The notes below the pieces were generated by a model, which was not told the origin of the DNA, did not search any database, and saw only the letters and a list, made by a program, of their open reading frames with translations. Position numbers and translations under genes: made by a program. This document shows positions 1-6,745 of a DNA stretch of 8,315 bases, in pieces (the stretch's first letter is position 1; each line of letters opens with the position of its first letter). This DNA is from Bacillota bacterium (lineage in GTDB: Bacteria > Bacillota > Clostridia > Acetivibrionales > DTU013). The stretch covers positions 1 through 8,315 of the forward strand of contig JAEZMC010000389.1 of assembly GCA_023435805.1 (NCBI GenBank), given 5' to 3'.

Positions 1-356
1 ATATATTTGTGATTGACGGCGATACAAAGGTGCTTTATGACAGAGGCGGCTCCCCTGCTGTTGCCGTGCGGGATTTTGAGAAAGGCAGAGGCGTGTACTT
101 CTCGGGATATAAATTTAATCCGGAAAATGTCAGACTGCTGCACAGGGCAATTTTCTGGGCTTCAGGTGTGGAAGACCGGTTCCGTGTATGGTCAAGCAGC
201 AATGTACATACTGATTGTGCGTATTATCCGGGAGAGAGGAAGCTTGTCGTCATTAACAATACAGGTGTTTTGCAGGAAACGACCGTATACGGAGAGGATG
301 GCCAAGGCCGGGAGGTTTCGCTGGAGCCCTTCGGCATCTGCGTAGTAGACGTGTAA
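1..356 (+). CDS. GH112 beta-galactosyl phosphorylase, C-terminal part (5' end outside window)
   Basis: This is the last 118 or so residues of a larger protein; the reading frame is open to the window edge (first whole codon at 3), so the in-frame GTG at 9 is internal. The tail matches what I know of the C-terminal domain of 1,3-beta-galactosyl-N-acetylhexosamine phosphorylases (GH112). It shows a block reading VLYDRGGSPAVAV, then GRGVYFSGYKFNPENVRLLH, then RAIFWASG, a WSSSNVHTD segment, and a closing strand with VVINNT and an EPFGICVVDV end. Family members are about 720 residues, cytoplasmic, and split beta-1,3-galactosides such as lacto-N-biose or galacto-N-biose with phosphate to give galactose 1-phosphate; some prefer galactosyl-rhamnose. 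The catalytic barrel lies outside the window, so the substrate cannot be assigned and no symbol is given. A strong terminator 27 nt downstream makes this the last gene of its transcription unit. Confidence 0.82.
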   Translation, partial: IFVIDGDTKVLYDRGGSPAVAVRDFEKGRGVYFSGYKFNPENVRLLHRAIFWASGVEDRFRVWSSSNVHTDCAYYPGERKLVVINNTGVLQETTVYGEDGQGREVSLEPFGICVVDV

Positions 357-383
357 AGACGCAAACAACTGTGGATTACAGCA

Positions 384-425
384 CAAGTGGAGAGGTCGCC
401 CTCTCCACTTGGTTTAGTGTTTTTT
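384..425 (+). terminator. Rho-independent terminator after the GH112 gene
   Basis: A perfect 12-bp stem (CAAGTGGAGAGG at 384-395 with CCTCTCCACTTG at 400-411) closes a 4-nt TCGC loop and is followed by a T-rich run (413-425, with six consecutive T at 420-425). It begins 27 nt after the stop codon of the phosphorylase gene. Read from the minus strand the same hairpin lies just after the pspC stop, but there it is followed by TGCTGTAATCC rather than a T tract. It is therefore a classical terminator only for the plus strand, though it may still hinder minus-strand read-through. Confidence 0.9.
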
Positions 426-430
426 ATTGT

Positions 431-637
431 TTACCAATTGTTGTACTTGCAGCTGCTGCGCCTGGGGATGACGATCCAGGCAACGAAATATGCCAGCAGG
501 CCTATACCTTCAAGGAAGATAGACAGAAACCACAAAATCCTGACGATCGTCGGATCTATTCCGAAATATTCGCCTATTCCGCCGCAAACACCGCCTATTT
601 TTTTGTTTGTATCTGACAAAAACAATCTCCTGTCCAT
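431..637 (-). CDS. Small PspC-domain membrane protein
   Basis: This 68-residue protein consists almost wholly of one PspC domain. The N-terminal part carries the typical RRLFLSDTNKKIGGVCGGIG pattern followed by EYFGIDPTIVRI (residues 3-34). One hydrophobic segment at about residues 34-58 ends in AWIVIP, and a short polar tail follows. PspC domains are known from the phage-shock envelope-stress response, where PspC is an inner-membrane protein; Firmicutes often encode short stand-alone copies whose role is less defined. The ATG at 637 is preceded by AGGAG (complement of 646-650) with 8 nt spacing. It lies 92 bp downstream of the PHP gene on the same strand, with a candidate promoter of its own in the gap. 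No pspA or pspF-like partner is visible. Family assignment is firm; function in this organism is inferred. Confidence 0.92.
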   Translation of the reverse strand: MDRRLFLSDTNKKIGGVCGGIGEYFGIDPTIVRILWFLSIFLEGIGLLAYFVAWIVIPRRSSCKYNNW

Positions 638-686
638 ATTTTACACTCCTCTTATTTTCTATCATTTGGCTTTTTGCTTTCATCTA

Positions 687-715
687 ATGATACGAAAGGA
701 GAAGTGCCGTGTCTG
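687..715 (-). promoter_or_regulatory. Candidate promoter for the pspC-like gene
   Basis: On the minus strand CAGACA (complement of 710-715, 4 of 6 to the -35 consensus) and TATCAT (complement of 687-692, 5 of 6 to the -10) are separated by 17 nt. Predicted transcription start is near 680, giving a leader of about 43 nt before the ATG at 637. The match is modest, and read-through from the PHP gene is equally possible because no terminator is seen between the two genes. Confidence 0.35.
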
Positions 716-729
716 ATTATTTTATCGCA

Positions 730-1404
730 TTACTCCGTTCTGATCAGTTCCAGTATCCCGTCCTCTCTGATGGTATCGGCAAAGCACCCCGGCTTGATCC
801 GTTCCCGAACGACTATTCCGCCTCTGGCCGCGTCCTGGGGCTGGTGAAAATCCGAGCCCGACAGCATTTTCAAGCCATGATCGCGGGCATACTGCTCTGC
901 CAGATGGTTTGAGGATTGATGGCGCGGGTTTCCGTTGAACACTTCCACGCCGTCTATAAGAGCCGGAGGTGCAGGAACCATGTGTGCCCTGAAGGGGTGG
1001 GCCTGTACGATGACAATACCCGTTCCGGCAGTAAGCTCCCTGAATTCCTTCAGGCTTAGCTTGTAAAGCTTTTTATGATTTCTGAGTAAATCTTCATGAA
1101 TACCGTACACCAGGTAGTCGTTTGCATTCTCATTGAAGCGTATCTCCATACCCAGATGGATATCCATGCCCAGTTTCCGGCCTTCGTTCAGCGCGCTGCG
1201 GTAGCCCTCCAGAAACAGGTCTATTTTTTTATCCCAATTGATGAAGGGATGCATTTCGAAAAAACCGTTAAAATAATGGTCCGTTACGACCAAGCCGGTG
1301 TAACCGGCTTGATGGTATATGCGTACCGCATCTTCCGCCTTCACTTTCCCGCAGGGGCTTGTTTCGTCCGTGTGAAAATGTGTTTCATATTTGAAGCCTA
1401 ACAT
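730..1404 (-). CDS. PHP-domain metal-dependent phosphoesterase
   Basis: A 224-residue protein with all PHP (polymerase and histidinol phosphatase) motifs in order: HFH at residues 9-11 followed by TDE; TDH at 41-43; E87 in GMEIRF; QAHPF around H136; E154 in GVEVFN; and GSDFHQ with D185 and H187. These His/Asp/Glu residues normally hold a two- or three-metal centre that hydrolyses phosphoesters. The protein is soluble and probably cytoplasmic. Single-domain PHP proteins of this size include histidinol-phosphatase-like and nucleotide/oligoribonucleotide phosphatases; no histidine genes are nearby, so the substrate is unknown. The frame is open to an ATG at 1458, but that ATG has no ribosome site and lies only about 9 nt after the predicted transcription start. 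The ATG at 1404 has AGAGGT (complement of 1411-1416) 6 nt upstream and gives the usual MLGFKYETHFHTDE beginning, so I chose it. Confidence 0.88.
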   Translation of the reverse strand: MLGFKYETHFHTDETSPCGKVKAEDAVRIYHQAGYTGLVVTDHYFNGFFEMHPFINWDKKIDLFLEGYRSALNEGRKLGMDIHLGMEIRFNENANDYLVYGIHEDLLRNHKKLYKLSLKEFRELTAGTGIVIVQAHPFRAHMVPAPPALIDGVEVFNGNPRHQSSNHLAEQYARDHGLKMLSGSDFHQPQDAARGGIVVRERIKPGCFADTIREDGILELIRTE

Positions 1405-1468
1405 TGCAGCACCTCTGTTGATGCCCTGTGTGGTAATATGTTCCAGGGCGTATTTCATTAAAGTTTTT

Positions 1469-1497
1469 TTAACATTATAGCATAAAAAAAGGATTAT
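1469..1497 (+). promoter_or_regulatory. Possible promoter for the repeat lipoprotein gene
   Basis: TTAACA (1469-1474, 5 of 6 to -35) lies 17 nt before GATTAT (1492-1497, 4 of 6 to -10). The surrounding stretch 1482-1510 is very A+T-rich, so several other -10 choices exist (for example TATTAT at 1495). It overlaps the opposite-strand -10 of the PHP gene, so if both are real the divergent promoters compete. Confidence 0.3.
1474..1479 (-). promoter_or_regulatory. Probable -10 box for the PHP gene
   Basis: A perfect TATAAT on the minus strand (complement of 1474-1479) would start transcription near 1467 and give a leader of about 63 nt to the ATG at 1404. No convincing -35 hexamer is seen 16-19 nt further upstream (the region is simple A/T sequence), so the promoter call rests on the -10 box and its position. 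Confidence 0.45.
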
Positions 1498-1559
1498 TAT
1501 ATATTTATTAGATAGGACATGGTATGGAATTTCTTTATATACGACATGGAGGAACTATG

Positions 1560-3467
1560 ATGAAACCGTTGAGAACGGTGGTGTTTATTACAGCGGCGGT
1601 GCTGATGATGACGACGGCTTCGTGCGATTCACAGGGTGCCGGCAGCGGGAGCAGACCGGTGGCTGCACAAACGGATGTCTTAAGCAGCACACCGGAACAG
1701 GGTACACAGCAGAAAGAGAGTAATCAGAATCCGTCGTCGGCCGTTATTCCGGAAAGCGGGCAAAGTGAAGTCTACCCTGCACAGGTTGATTATCTGGGAG
1801 AGCAGGAATGGGGATATATAAATGAAACCGGGAAGTTCGTGATTAAGCCGGTATACGACCAGGCACAGAGATTTCAGGACAATGGGCTGGCAGTAGCAGG
1901 TAAAAACGGAAAGGTCGGGCTGATCGACAGAACCGGAAAATTTGTGGCGGAGCCCGTCTACAAGTCTATCGGAGAATTTTCGGAAGGGCTTGCAGCTGCA
2001 CAGGACGATGAGGGCTTTGAAGTGCTGGATTCCAGCGGGACGGTGCTGTCCGGAAATTTTCAACATATAGGCAGCTATCGTGAAGGCAGGGCAGTCTATG
2101 GCATTGCGCAGCAGGACGGACAGGTACATTATGGTTATCTGGATGAAAACGGGCAGACCGCTATCGAACCGGTTTATGAATTTGCCGGGAGCTTTGCGGA
2201 CGGCTATGCGGTTGTAAAGGTTCCGGGCGGAGGCTGCCTGCTCATAGACAGAAACGGCGAAAAGGTCAAAAGCCTGCCTTACAGCTTTGTATGGGACCTT
2301 TCCGACGGCATGATGCTTTTTCGGCCCGATCCGACCGGTAAACTTGGTTATTTAAACGCAAAGGGCGGTGTGGAGATCCAGCCGGTATTTCTGGATGCCC
2401 GGAGCTTTCAACACGGCAGGGCGGTCGTAAATGCAGCTTCGGACTATTCAGACAACAAATACGGGTTGATTGACAAGAAAGGGAATTATCTGATCAAGCC
2501 TCAATACAATGATATTATCCAGTTGGATGAAGGGATGACGGCACTGGGGCTTCCGGCTGAACCCGGCGAACCCTTCACCGGCTCCAGATATGCTCTGGCA
2601 GGTGAAGACGGGACTGTCCTCACCGATTTCGAGTTTTACCATGTCGATGGATTTACGAACGGAATCGCTTCGGTCTATAACAACACAACCACCTTTTTTG
2701 TCGATAAAATGGGGAAAAGGATAGAAGGGCTTCCTGCCGCCGACGGCAGCGGAAAGCTGGAACTGCTCGGCTCACTTGTCTATGCGGACATCGACCGCCG
2801 GCCGTATTATATGGATAAACAGGGGGAAGTTGTTTACAGGCCGTCCTCTGCCGTTACGCTGAAAAATGGAATCAGCGTGAGCGAGGAAAAGTATAAGCCG
2901 AACAGAAATTATCTGGTCTACTACCCGGTCGTGGAAGGGATGAAGGATTTGAAGACAGAGGATTCCGTAAATACAAGGCTGCGGGATATGTGGACGGTTG
3001 GGGAGGTTAAACCCAGCGATAATCTGGATTACAGCTATGATGGAGACTTCAGTATCGGATTTTACCGCAAAAACCTTCTGGAGCTGAAAAGATCCGCTTA
3101 TGACTTCCCCTTCGGAGCTGCCCACGGAATGCCTATCATGCGGTACGTGCATGTGGATACCGTGACCGGGAGGTTTTACCAGCTGGAGGAATTGTTCCGG
3201 AGCGACAGCAATTACTTAAAGGTATTGAGTGAAATAGTCGGAAAGCAGATAAAAGAGCGGGGAGAGGATATGGGTATATGGAAGGACAGCTACAAGGGCA
3301 TCAGAGCGGATCAGCTGTTTTATCTGGGAAAAAATTCGCTGATGCTGTATTTCGAGCCATACGAAATCGGCCCATATGCGTCGGGCTTCCCCACCTTTAC
3401 CATACCGTTTGAGGAGATATCGGACATCATTGATAAAAAGGGAAGCTTCTGGCAGTCATTCAACTAA
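1560..3467 (+). CDS. WG-repeat lipoprotein with C-terminal DUF3298/RsiV-like domain
   Basis: A 635-residue exported protein. Residues 1-22 form a lipoprotein signal: basic start (KPLR), hydrophobic core, and TTASC with the lipid-carrying Cys at 22; a Ser/Gln/Gly-rich linker runs to about 70. Residues 80-430 hold seven or more degenerate WG-type repeats, each with a G-Y/L-I-D-x-x-G-K core then V-I-x-P-x-Y and an F-x-x-G-x-A strand; clear copies start near 84, 119, 191, 262 and 301. The last 190 residues resemble the DUF4163/DUF3298 pair: YYPVVEGM (454-461), FPFGAAHG, VDTVTGRFYQLEELF (532-546), and PYASGFPTFTIPFEEI (605-620). DUF3298 in Bacillus RsiV is an extracellular lysozyme-binding anti-sigma domain; here there is no cytoplasmic part, so only surface location and a possible ligand-binding role can be inferred. 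The frame extends to an ATG at 1524, but GGAGGA at 1548-1553 fits the ATG at 1560 (6 nt spacing) better than those at 1524 or 1557. Confidence 0.85.
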   Translation: MKPLRTVVFITAAVLMMTTASCDSQGAGSGSRPVAAQTDVLSSTPEQGTQQKESNQNPSSAVIPESGQSEVYPAQVDYLGEQEWGYINETGKFVIKPVYDQAQRFQDNGLAVAGKNGKVGLIDRTGKFVAEPVYKSIGEFSEGLAAAQDDEGFEVLDSSGTVLSGNFQHIGSYREGRAVYGIAQQDGQVHYGYLDENGQTAIEPVYEFAGSFADGYAVVKVPGGGCLLIDRNGEKVKSLPYSFVWDLSDGMMLFRPDPTGKLGYLNAKGGVEIQPVFLDARSFQHGRAVVNAASDYSDNKYGLIDKKGNYLIKPQYNDIIQLDEGMTALGLPAEPGEPFTGSRYALAGEDGTVLTDFEFYHVDGFTNGIASVYNNTTTFFVDKMGKRIEGLPAADGSGKLELLGSLVYADIDRRPYYMDKQGEVVYRPSSAVTLKNGISVSEEKYKPNRNYLVYYPVVEGMKDLKTEDSVNTRLRDMWTVGEVKPSDNLDYSYDGDFSIGFYRKNLLELKRSAYDFPFGAAHGMPIMRYVHVDTVTGRFYQLEELFRSDSNYLKVLSEIVGKQIKERGEDMGIWKDSYKGIRADQLFYLGKNSLMLYFEPYEIGPYASGFPTFTIPFEEISDIIDKKGSFWQSFN

Positions 3468-4779
3468 GGAACGGCAGCAGCCTGTATATGGCCGGCAAAA
3501 TGAAAGGGTCGACCAGCAGGTGCGTAAAGAGGTACAGGAGGACACCAGCCACGGCGCCAACGATAGAACCGTTTATTCTGATCCACTGGAGGTCGTCTCC
3601 GACCTTGTCGTTCACAAATTGCGTAAGCTTTTCATTTGAGAAGGTGCCCAGCGTTTCTTTTGCGATATCGCCTATGAGGTGGTGCTCGCTGATAATTACC
3701 TTTTTAAGCATGGATTTGAGCATTTCTTCGGTGGATTGCCTGATATTCCCGTCATTTTTCAATCTGCTGCGGTAAGCTTCAATATTGCCGGAACGCCAGC
3801 CGGCCGCTTCCTTTCTTCTGGTTTGGGATTCAACAGCGGAAGCCCGCAGCTTCTGCAGCGCCTCCAGCAGGCCTAGGCGTTCCAGTATGCCGTTTTTCCA
3901 GGTCTGCAGCAAATCCGACAGGGTTTGGTCCTCATCCAGGTGCTTCAGCAGATCTCCGGCCGTATCGGTCAGCTTGACATGTACAGGGTGTTTCGGGTCG
4001 TTCAACTTCTTCAGCACGGATACGAGCTCACCCTGGAGCAGCTCGGCTATGCTGAACAGATTGCTGTGCCGGCTGTTTCTGGACATGTTCAGGAGCATTT
4101 TGACGAAAAAGGAGCCGGCTCCTGTTTGGGCTTCGTTATAGCGTTCCTGCTCCCTGAGCAGCTTGTATATTTTTTCACGGGTGGAGTCCTTGCGTGCAAT
4201 CTCCAGGGCCTTTTCAAGCAGTCCTGACAGCCATGCGCGGTGTCTGCCCTCTTCAAATGCCTTTATAAGCAACTCTCGGATATCGTTTGCAATGTCTTCC
4301 TTTTTCAGTTCTTCTTTTATGAAATGATCCATTTTTGCCGCAAGCTTTGCATAATCCAGATCCCGGGCTTTATTTCCAAGCATGTCCCCGAACCTGTTTT
4401 CAAGCAAAGCCTTGTCTACACTGTCTAGAAATCTGTCCATAACGGCATCCGCAAGGCTGAGGGATTCCAGCTTGCTGCCCACAGCTTCCACACTTAACAA
4501 TTCGTTGCTGACCAGCTCGGAGACCTTTTCCACTATACGGTCCCGGTTATTTGGTATGATAGCGGTGTGCCACGAAAATCCCAGCGGCTTTTTAAAGAGT
4601 GCAGTGACGGCGAACCAATCCGCAATGCCGCCAATCAGAGCCGCCTCGGCGGTAAAGGCCAGCAAGCCTGCCGCAAAGCTGTCCCTGAAGAAGTATTTCA
4701 ATACCGTTGCCGCTATAAAGCAGATGAATACGGCAGCCAACAAAATATTTGCTTTATTTCTGTTATTATTCAAGCCCAT
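3460..4779 (-). CDS. DUF445 family membrane protein (copy A, downstream)
   Basis: A 439-residue member of DUF445 (UPF0754; relatives include E. coli YjiN and B. subtilis YheB), a family without an established biochemical role. Two hydrophobic segments lie near the N terminus (about 11-30 and 35-60); the second runs into the family signature GGIADWFAVTALFKKPLG (50-67), followed by IIPNNRDRIV. A long, charged, mainly helical middle (about 80-390) would lie on one side of the membrane. The C terminus has DDLQWIRINGSIVGAVAG (395-412) and a last membrane segment to about 423, then a short DPFILP-containing tail. GGAGGA (complement of 4791-4796) stands 11 nt before the ATG at 4779, a rather long spacing. 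It follows copy B by 87 bp with no terminator or clear promoter between, so the two are probably co-transcribed. Its stop overlaps the 3' end of the convergent lipoprotein gene by 8 bp. Confidence 0.87.
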   Translation of the reverse strand: MGLNNNRNKANILLAAVFICFIAATVLKYFFRDSFAAGLLAFTAEAALIGGIADWFAVTALFKKPLGFSWHTAIIPNNRDRIVEKVSELVSNELLSVEAVGSKLESLSLADAVMDRFLDSVDKALLENRFGDMLGNKARDLDYAKLAAKMDHFIKEELKKEDIANDIRELLIKAFEEGRHRAWLSGLLEKALEIARKDSTREKIYKLLREQERYNEAQTGAGSFFVKMLLNMSRNSRHSNLFSIAELLQGELVSVLKKLNDPKHPVHVKLTDTAGDLLKHLDEDQTLSDLLQTWKNGILERLGLLEALQKLRASAVESQTRRKEAAGWRSGNIEAYRSRLKNDGNIRQSTEEMLKSMLKKVIISEHHLIGDIAKETLGTFSNEKLTQFVNDKVGDDLQWIRINGSIVGAVAGVLLYLFTHLLVDPFILPAIYRLLPFLS

Positions 4780-4866
4780 TTGATAGGATCTCCTCCAAAA
4801 CCGCCAATGCGTTATCTGTCAGCTGTAGCCCTGATAGAGCCGCAGTCGAAGCGGCGCCTGAAATTT

Positions 4867-6129
4867 TCAAATCCAGAAGGTAAGCAGAAACAGCACTACG
4901 CCCACCAGTCCGCCTACAATGGAACCGTTTATCCTGATGATCTGCAGGTCGTTGCCGGCTTTTTCCTCCAGCATGTCCACCAGTGTTTCCGTTGGAATAC
5001 TATCCAGCTTCTGACGTACAAGCTGGCCGATCACCGCATGATTTTCTTCGATAAGCCGGATCAACATGTCCTTGATATATTTGTCTACGGCAGCTTGCTG
5101 AGCAGGACTGTTCTTAAAATCCTCCACCGCTTTAAAAATGATTCCCTCAACAAATGATCCGGATTTTTGCAGCTGCCCGTCTTCCTTCAGGAGAGAGTAT
5201 ATATAATCGGCCAGAATGGTTCCGCTTCCTTTATGCTCCAGCATATCCCGTCCTTTTTGCTCGATCTTTCCCTGTAAAGCTTCATTGGTCAGCAGATCTT
5301 CCGAGGTTTTTTCCAGCCATTTCTCCAGGCCTTTGCGCTGAATGCCTTGTGGGTCCTTCATACCATTGGCGTATTCAAGCGCTTCTTGCAGAAGGCGTGC
5401 GGACAGCTTTGAAGGGGATGCGTTCGAAAAGTCGGCAGCTGCAAGGACCAGCTTGAAAAACAGCTTTTTTCCGGCACTCTCCTTTTCCGCATTTTTTGAG
5501 ATACCCTTGAATATATCTTCCACCACGCCGTTCACCAGCAGGCCGAAGCGGGGAAATAGAATGAAGTCCTTGATTTCCTCCACCGTTCTGTTGATAAGCC
5601 TTTCATCCGTGATATTGGCAGTTAGCCATTCGACTGCTCCGGAAACCAGCGGTACAAGCCGTATATCCTCCGTATTGTCCTTCAGGAGCTTTCTCAGATA
5701 TTCGCCGGCATCCTGCAGATCCGCCCCGGAGAGCATGTCTGCGGTAATCCGGTTTGCGAGCTGCGCGAGATCCTCCCTGCCGCCCTGGTTGTCCAGATAG
5801 CTGATCAGACTTTTGGAGATATTGAAATGCTTGAGCCTGTCAATAATGGCCTCTTTTGTCAGCAGCTCCTTTTCCACCATGTACACGAGCGATTCTGAAA
5901 GCTTTTCCCTGTTCCGCGGAATGATTTCGGTTTTGAAGGGAATGCCGAGCGGCTTCCTTGTGAGTGCGGTTACTCCGAACCAGTCGGCAAAACCGCCGAT
6001 CATGGAAGCGCCGAACAATGCTCCAAGCAGTTTGCCGGCAAAAGTATTTCCAAAAGGCAGAGTGAGCAGGAAGCCTAGTGTCGTAACAAGCAGTATGATC
6101 GATGCAATATGTTTATTGTTCTTTTTCAT
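4867..6129 (-). CDS. DUF445 family membrane protein (copy B, promoter-proximal)
   Basis: A 420-residue DUF445 protein, a diverged paralogue of the gene just downstream. Hydrophobic residues 8-24 and 30-50 lead into GGFADWFGVTALTRKPLG (45-62), then IIPRNREKLSESLV. A charged helical middle follows, and the end reads AGNDLQIIRINGSIVGGLVG (391-410) with a final membrane segment that stops four residues after the LLT of VLFLLTFWI, lacking the extra tail of copy A. The reading frame is open to an ATG at 6183, but the best promoter's -10 box (6170-6175) lies inside that extension, so translation from 6183 is unlikely. The ATG at 6129 has GGGAG (complement of 6140-6144) 10 nt upstream and starts MKKNNKHIASI, a normal N terminus just before the first membrane segment. 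The role is unknown; membrane location is inferred from hydrophobicity. Confidence 0.87.
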   Translation of the reverse strand: MKKNNKHIASIILLVTTLGFLLTLPFGNTFAGKLLGALFGASMIGGFADWFGVTALTRKPLGIPFKTEIIPRNREKLSESLVYMVEKELLTKEAIIDRLKHFNISKSLISYLDNQGGREDLAQLANRITADMLSGADLQDAGEYLRKLLKDNTEDIRLVPLVSGAVEWLTANITDERLINRTVEEIKDFILFPRFGLLVNGVVEDIFKGISKNAEKESAGKKLFFKLVLAAADFSNASPSKLSARLLQEALEYANGMKDPQGIQRKGLEKWLEKTSEDLLTNEALQGKIEQKGRDMLEHKGSGTILADYIYSLLKEDGQLQKSGSFVEGIIFKAVEDFKNSPAQQAAVDKYIKDMLIRLIEENHAVIGQLVRQKLDSIPTETLVDMLEEKAGNDLQIIRINGSIVGGLVGVVLFLLTFWI

Positions 6130-6169
6130 GTTCTGCGCACTCCCTTTCCAGTTATTGCAGGTTTCCTTT

Positions 6170-6199
6170 ATTATACCCTCCATACATCATTTACGGCAA
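6170..6199 (-). promoter_or_regulatory. Promoter for the tandem DUF445 genes
   Basis: On the minus strand TTGCCG (complement of 6194-6199, 4 of 6 to -35) and a perfect TATAAT (complement of 6170-6175) are 18 nt apart. Predicted start is near 6163, leaving about 34 nt of leader containing the ribosome site before the ATG at 6129. This placement is the main reason for rejecting the longer open frame from 6183. Confidence 0.6.
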
Positions 6200-6334
6200 A
6201 TATTAAATTATGTTTGATCGCTCCCGTATAAAGTCTTCCCCGCGGTTCCTGCCGTTTTCCGGAGAAATGGCTGACAGGGTACATAGATGGTCTGCTGTAT
6301 GATGCAAATGCAGAGTGGGGAAACTAAAAGATAA

Positions 6335-6363
6335 TTGATAAATAGTACGTTTAGTGATATAGT
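6335..6363 (+). promoter_or_regulatory. Promoter for the padR-like gene (extended -10)
   Basis: TTGATA (6335-6340, 5 of 6 to -35) and TATAGT (6358-6363, 5 of 6 to -10) are separated by 17 nt, and TGA directly precedes the -10 box, giving an extended -10. Start of transcription is expected near 6370, about 46 nt before the ATG at 6416. A TTTAGTG direct repeat (6350-6356 and 6368-6374) overlaps the spacer and start region and could serve as an operator for autoregulation, as is usual for PadR proteins. Confidence 0.65.
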
Positions 6364-6415
6364 TTATTTTAGTGTGAAATTGTTTCGGATATTGTCAAAG
6401 GAAAGGGATTCCACG

Positions 6416-6745
6416 ATGAGAGATCATGTCAGGGGCGGCGCCTTAACGGAAACTACGTTCTTTATCCTTTTATCCGCATACAAGCCCATTCATGGCTACG
6501 GGATCAGGCAATTCATCCTTAAGGAAACGAACGGGCGGCTGCGCCTGGGTGCAGGTACACTGTATGGTGCCATCCTTACACTGTTGGAAAAAGGATGGAT
6601 CGGCAGCTGCGATACCGGAAAGTCGGGCAGAAAAAAGGAATATGTCATTACCGATGTAGGCAGACAACATGCCGAATCCGAACGCAAAAGACTTGTGCAG
6701 TTATATCGGACGGCTACCAGAATTACCCGCTGCACACAGGCATGA
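6416..6745 (+). CDS. PadR family transcriptional regulator
   Basis: A 109-residue winged-helix protein typical of short PadR regulators. The start MRDHVRGGALTETTFFILLS, then HGYGIRQFI, is the first helix and turn region; RLRLGAGTLYGAILTLLEKG (43-62) contains the recognition helix; KKEYVITDVGR (75-85) is the wing; and a short C-terminal helix (about 88-105) would dimerise. PadR proteins are cytosolic repressors that often control adjacent genes and respond to small molecules or cell-envelope stress. The frame is open from 6335, but that ATG lies inside the promoter; the ATG at 6416 has AAGGGA (6403-6408) 7 nt upstream and gives the family's normal N terminus. It is followed after 56 bp by the DUF1538 gene on the same strand, with no terminator between, so that gene is its likely target. 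The usual Clostridial partner of such PadR genes, a DUF2812 protein, is absent. Confidence 0.92.
   Translation: MRDHVRGGALTETTFFILLSAYKPIHGYGIRQFILKETNGRLRLGAGTLYGAILTLLEKGWIGSCDTGKSGRKKEYVITDVGRQHAESERKRLVQLYRTATRITRCTQA

Noticed and set aside
661..691. Inverted repeat ATCATT / AATGAT between pspC and the PHP gene
   Set aside because: It has only six A/T-rich base pairs with a loop of about 19 nt and no T tract; it does not qualify as a terminator.
709..912. Plus-strand GTG frame with a strong AAAGGAG site 7 nt upstream (67 codons)
   Set aside because: It lies almost wholly antisense to the end of the PHP gene, has no recognisable domain, and its apparent ribosome site overlaps the spacer of the candidate pspC promoter. 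It is treated as chance, though the ribosome-site match is unusually good.
1405..1458. Extended N terminus for the PHP protein
   Set aside because: There is no ribosome site before the ATG at 1458, and the predicted transcription start is only about 9 nt away. The downstream ATG at 1404 has AGAGGT at ideal spacing.
4780..4866. Short GC-rich stem (GCCGC / GCGGC) between the two DUF445 genes
   Set aside because: It has five base pairs with a 7-nt loop and no T run on the minus strand, so there is no support for termination or a structured RNA element.
4382..5157. Plus-strand frames antisense to the DUF445 genes
   Set aside because: They have no family features and no ribosome sites of note. 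The minus-strand frames carry clear conserved motifs over the same bases.
6130..6183. Extended N terminus for DUF445 copy B
   Set aside because: The extension contains the TATAAT box of the likely promoter and has no ribosome site; the ATG at 6129 fits the family better.
6335..6415. Extended N terminus for the PadR protein from the ATG at 6335
   Set aside because: The ATG sits in the -35 region of the promoter, there is no ribosome site, and the family begins at the MRDHVRGG segment.
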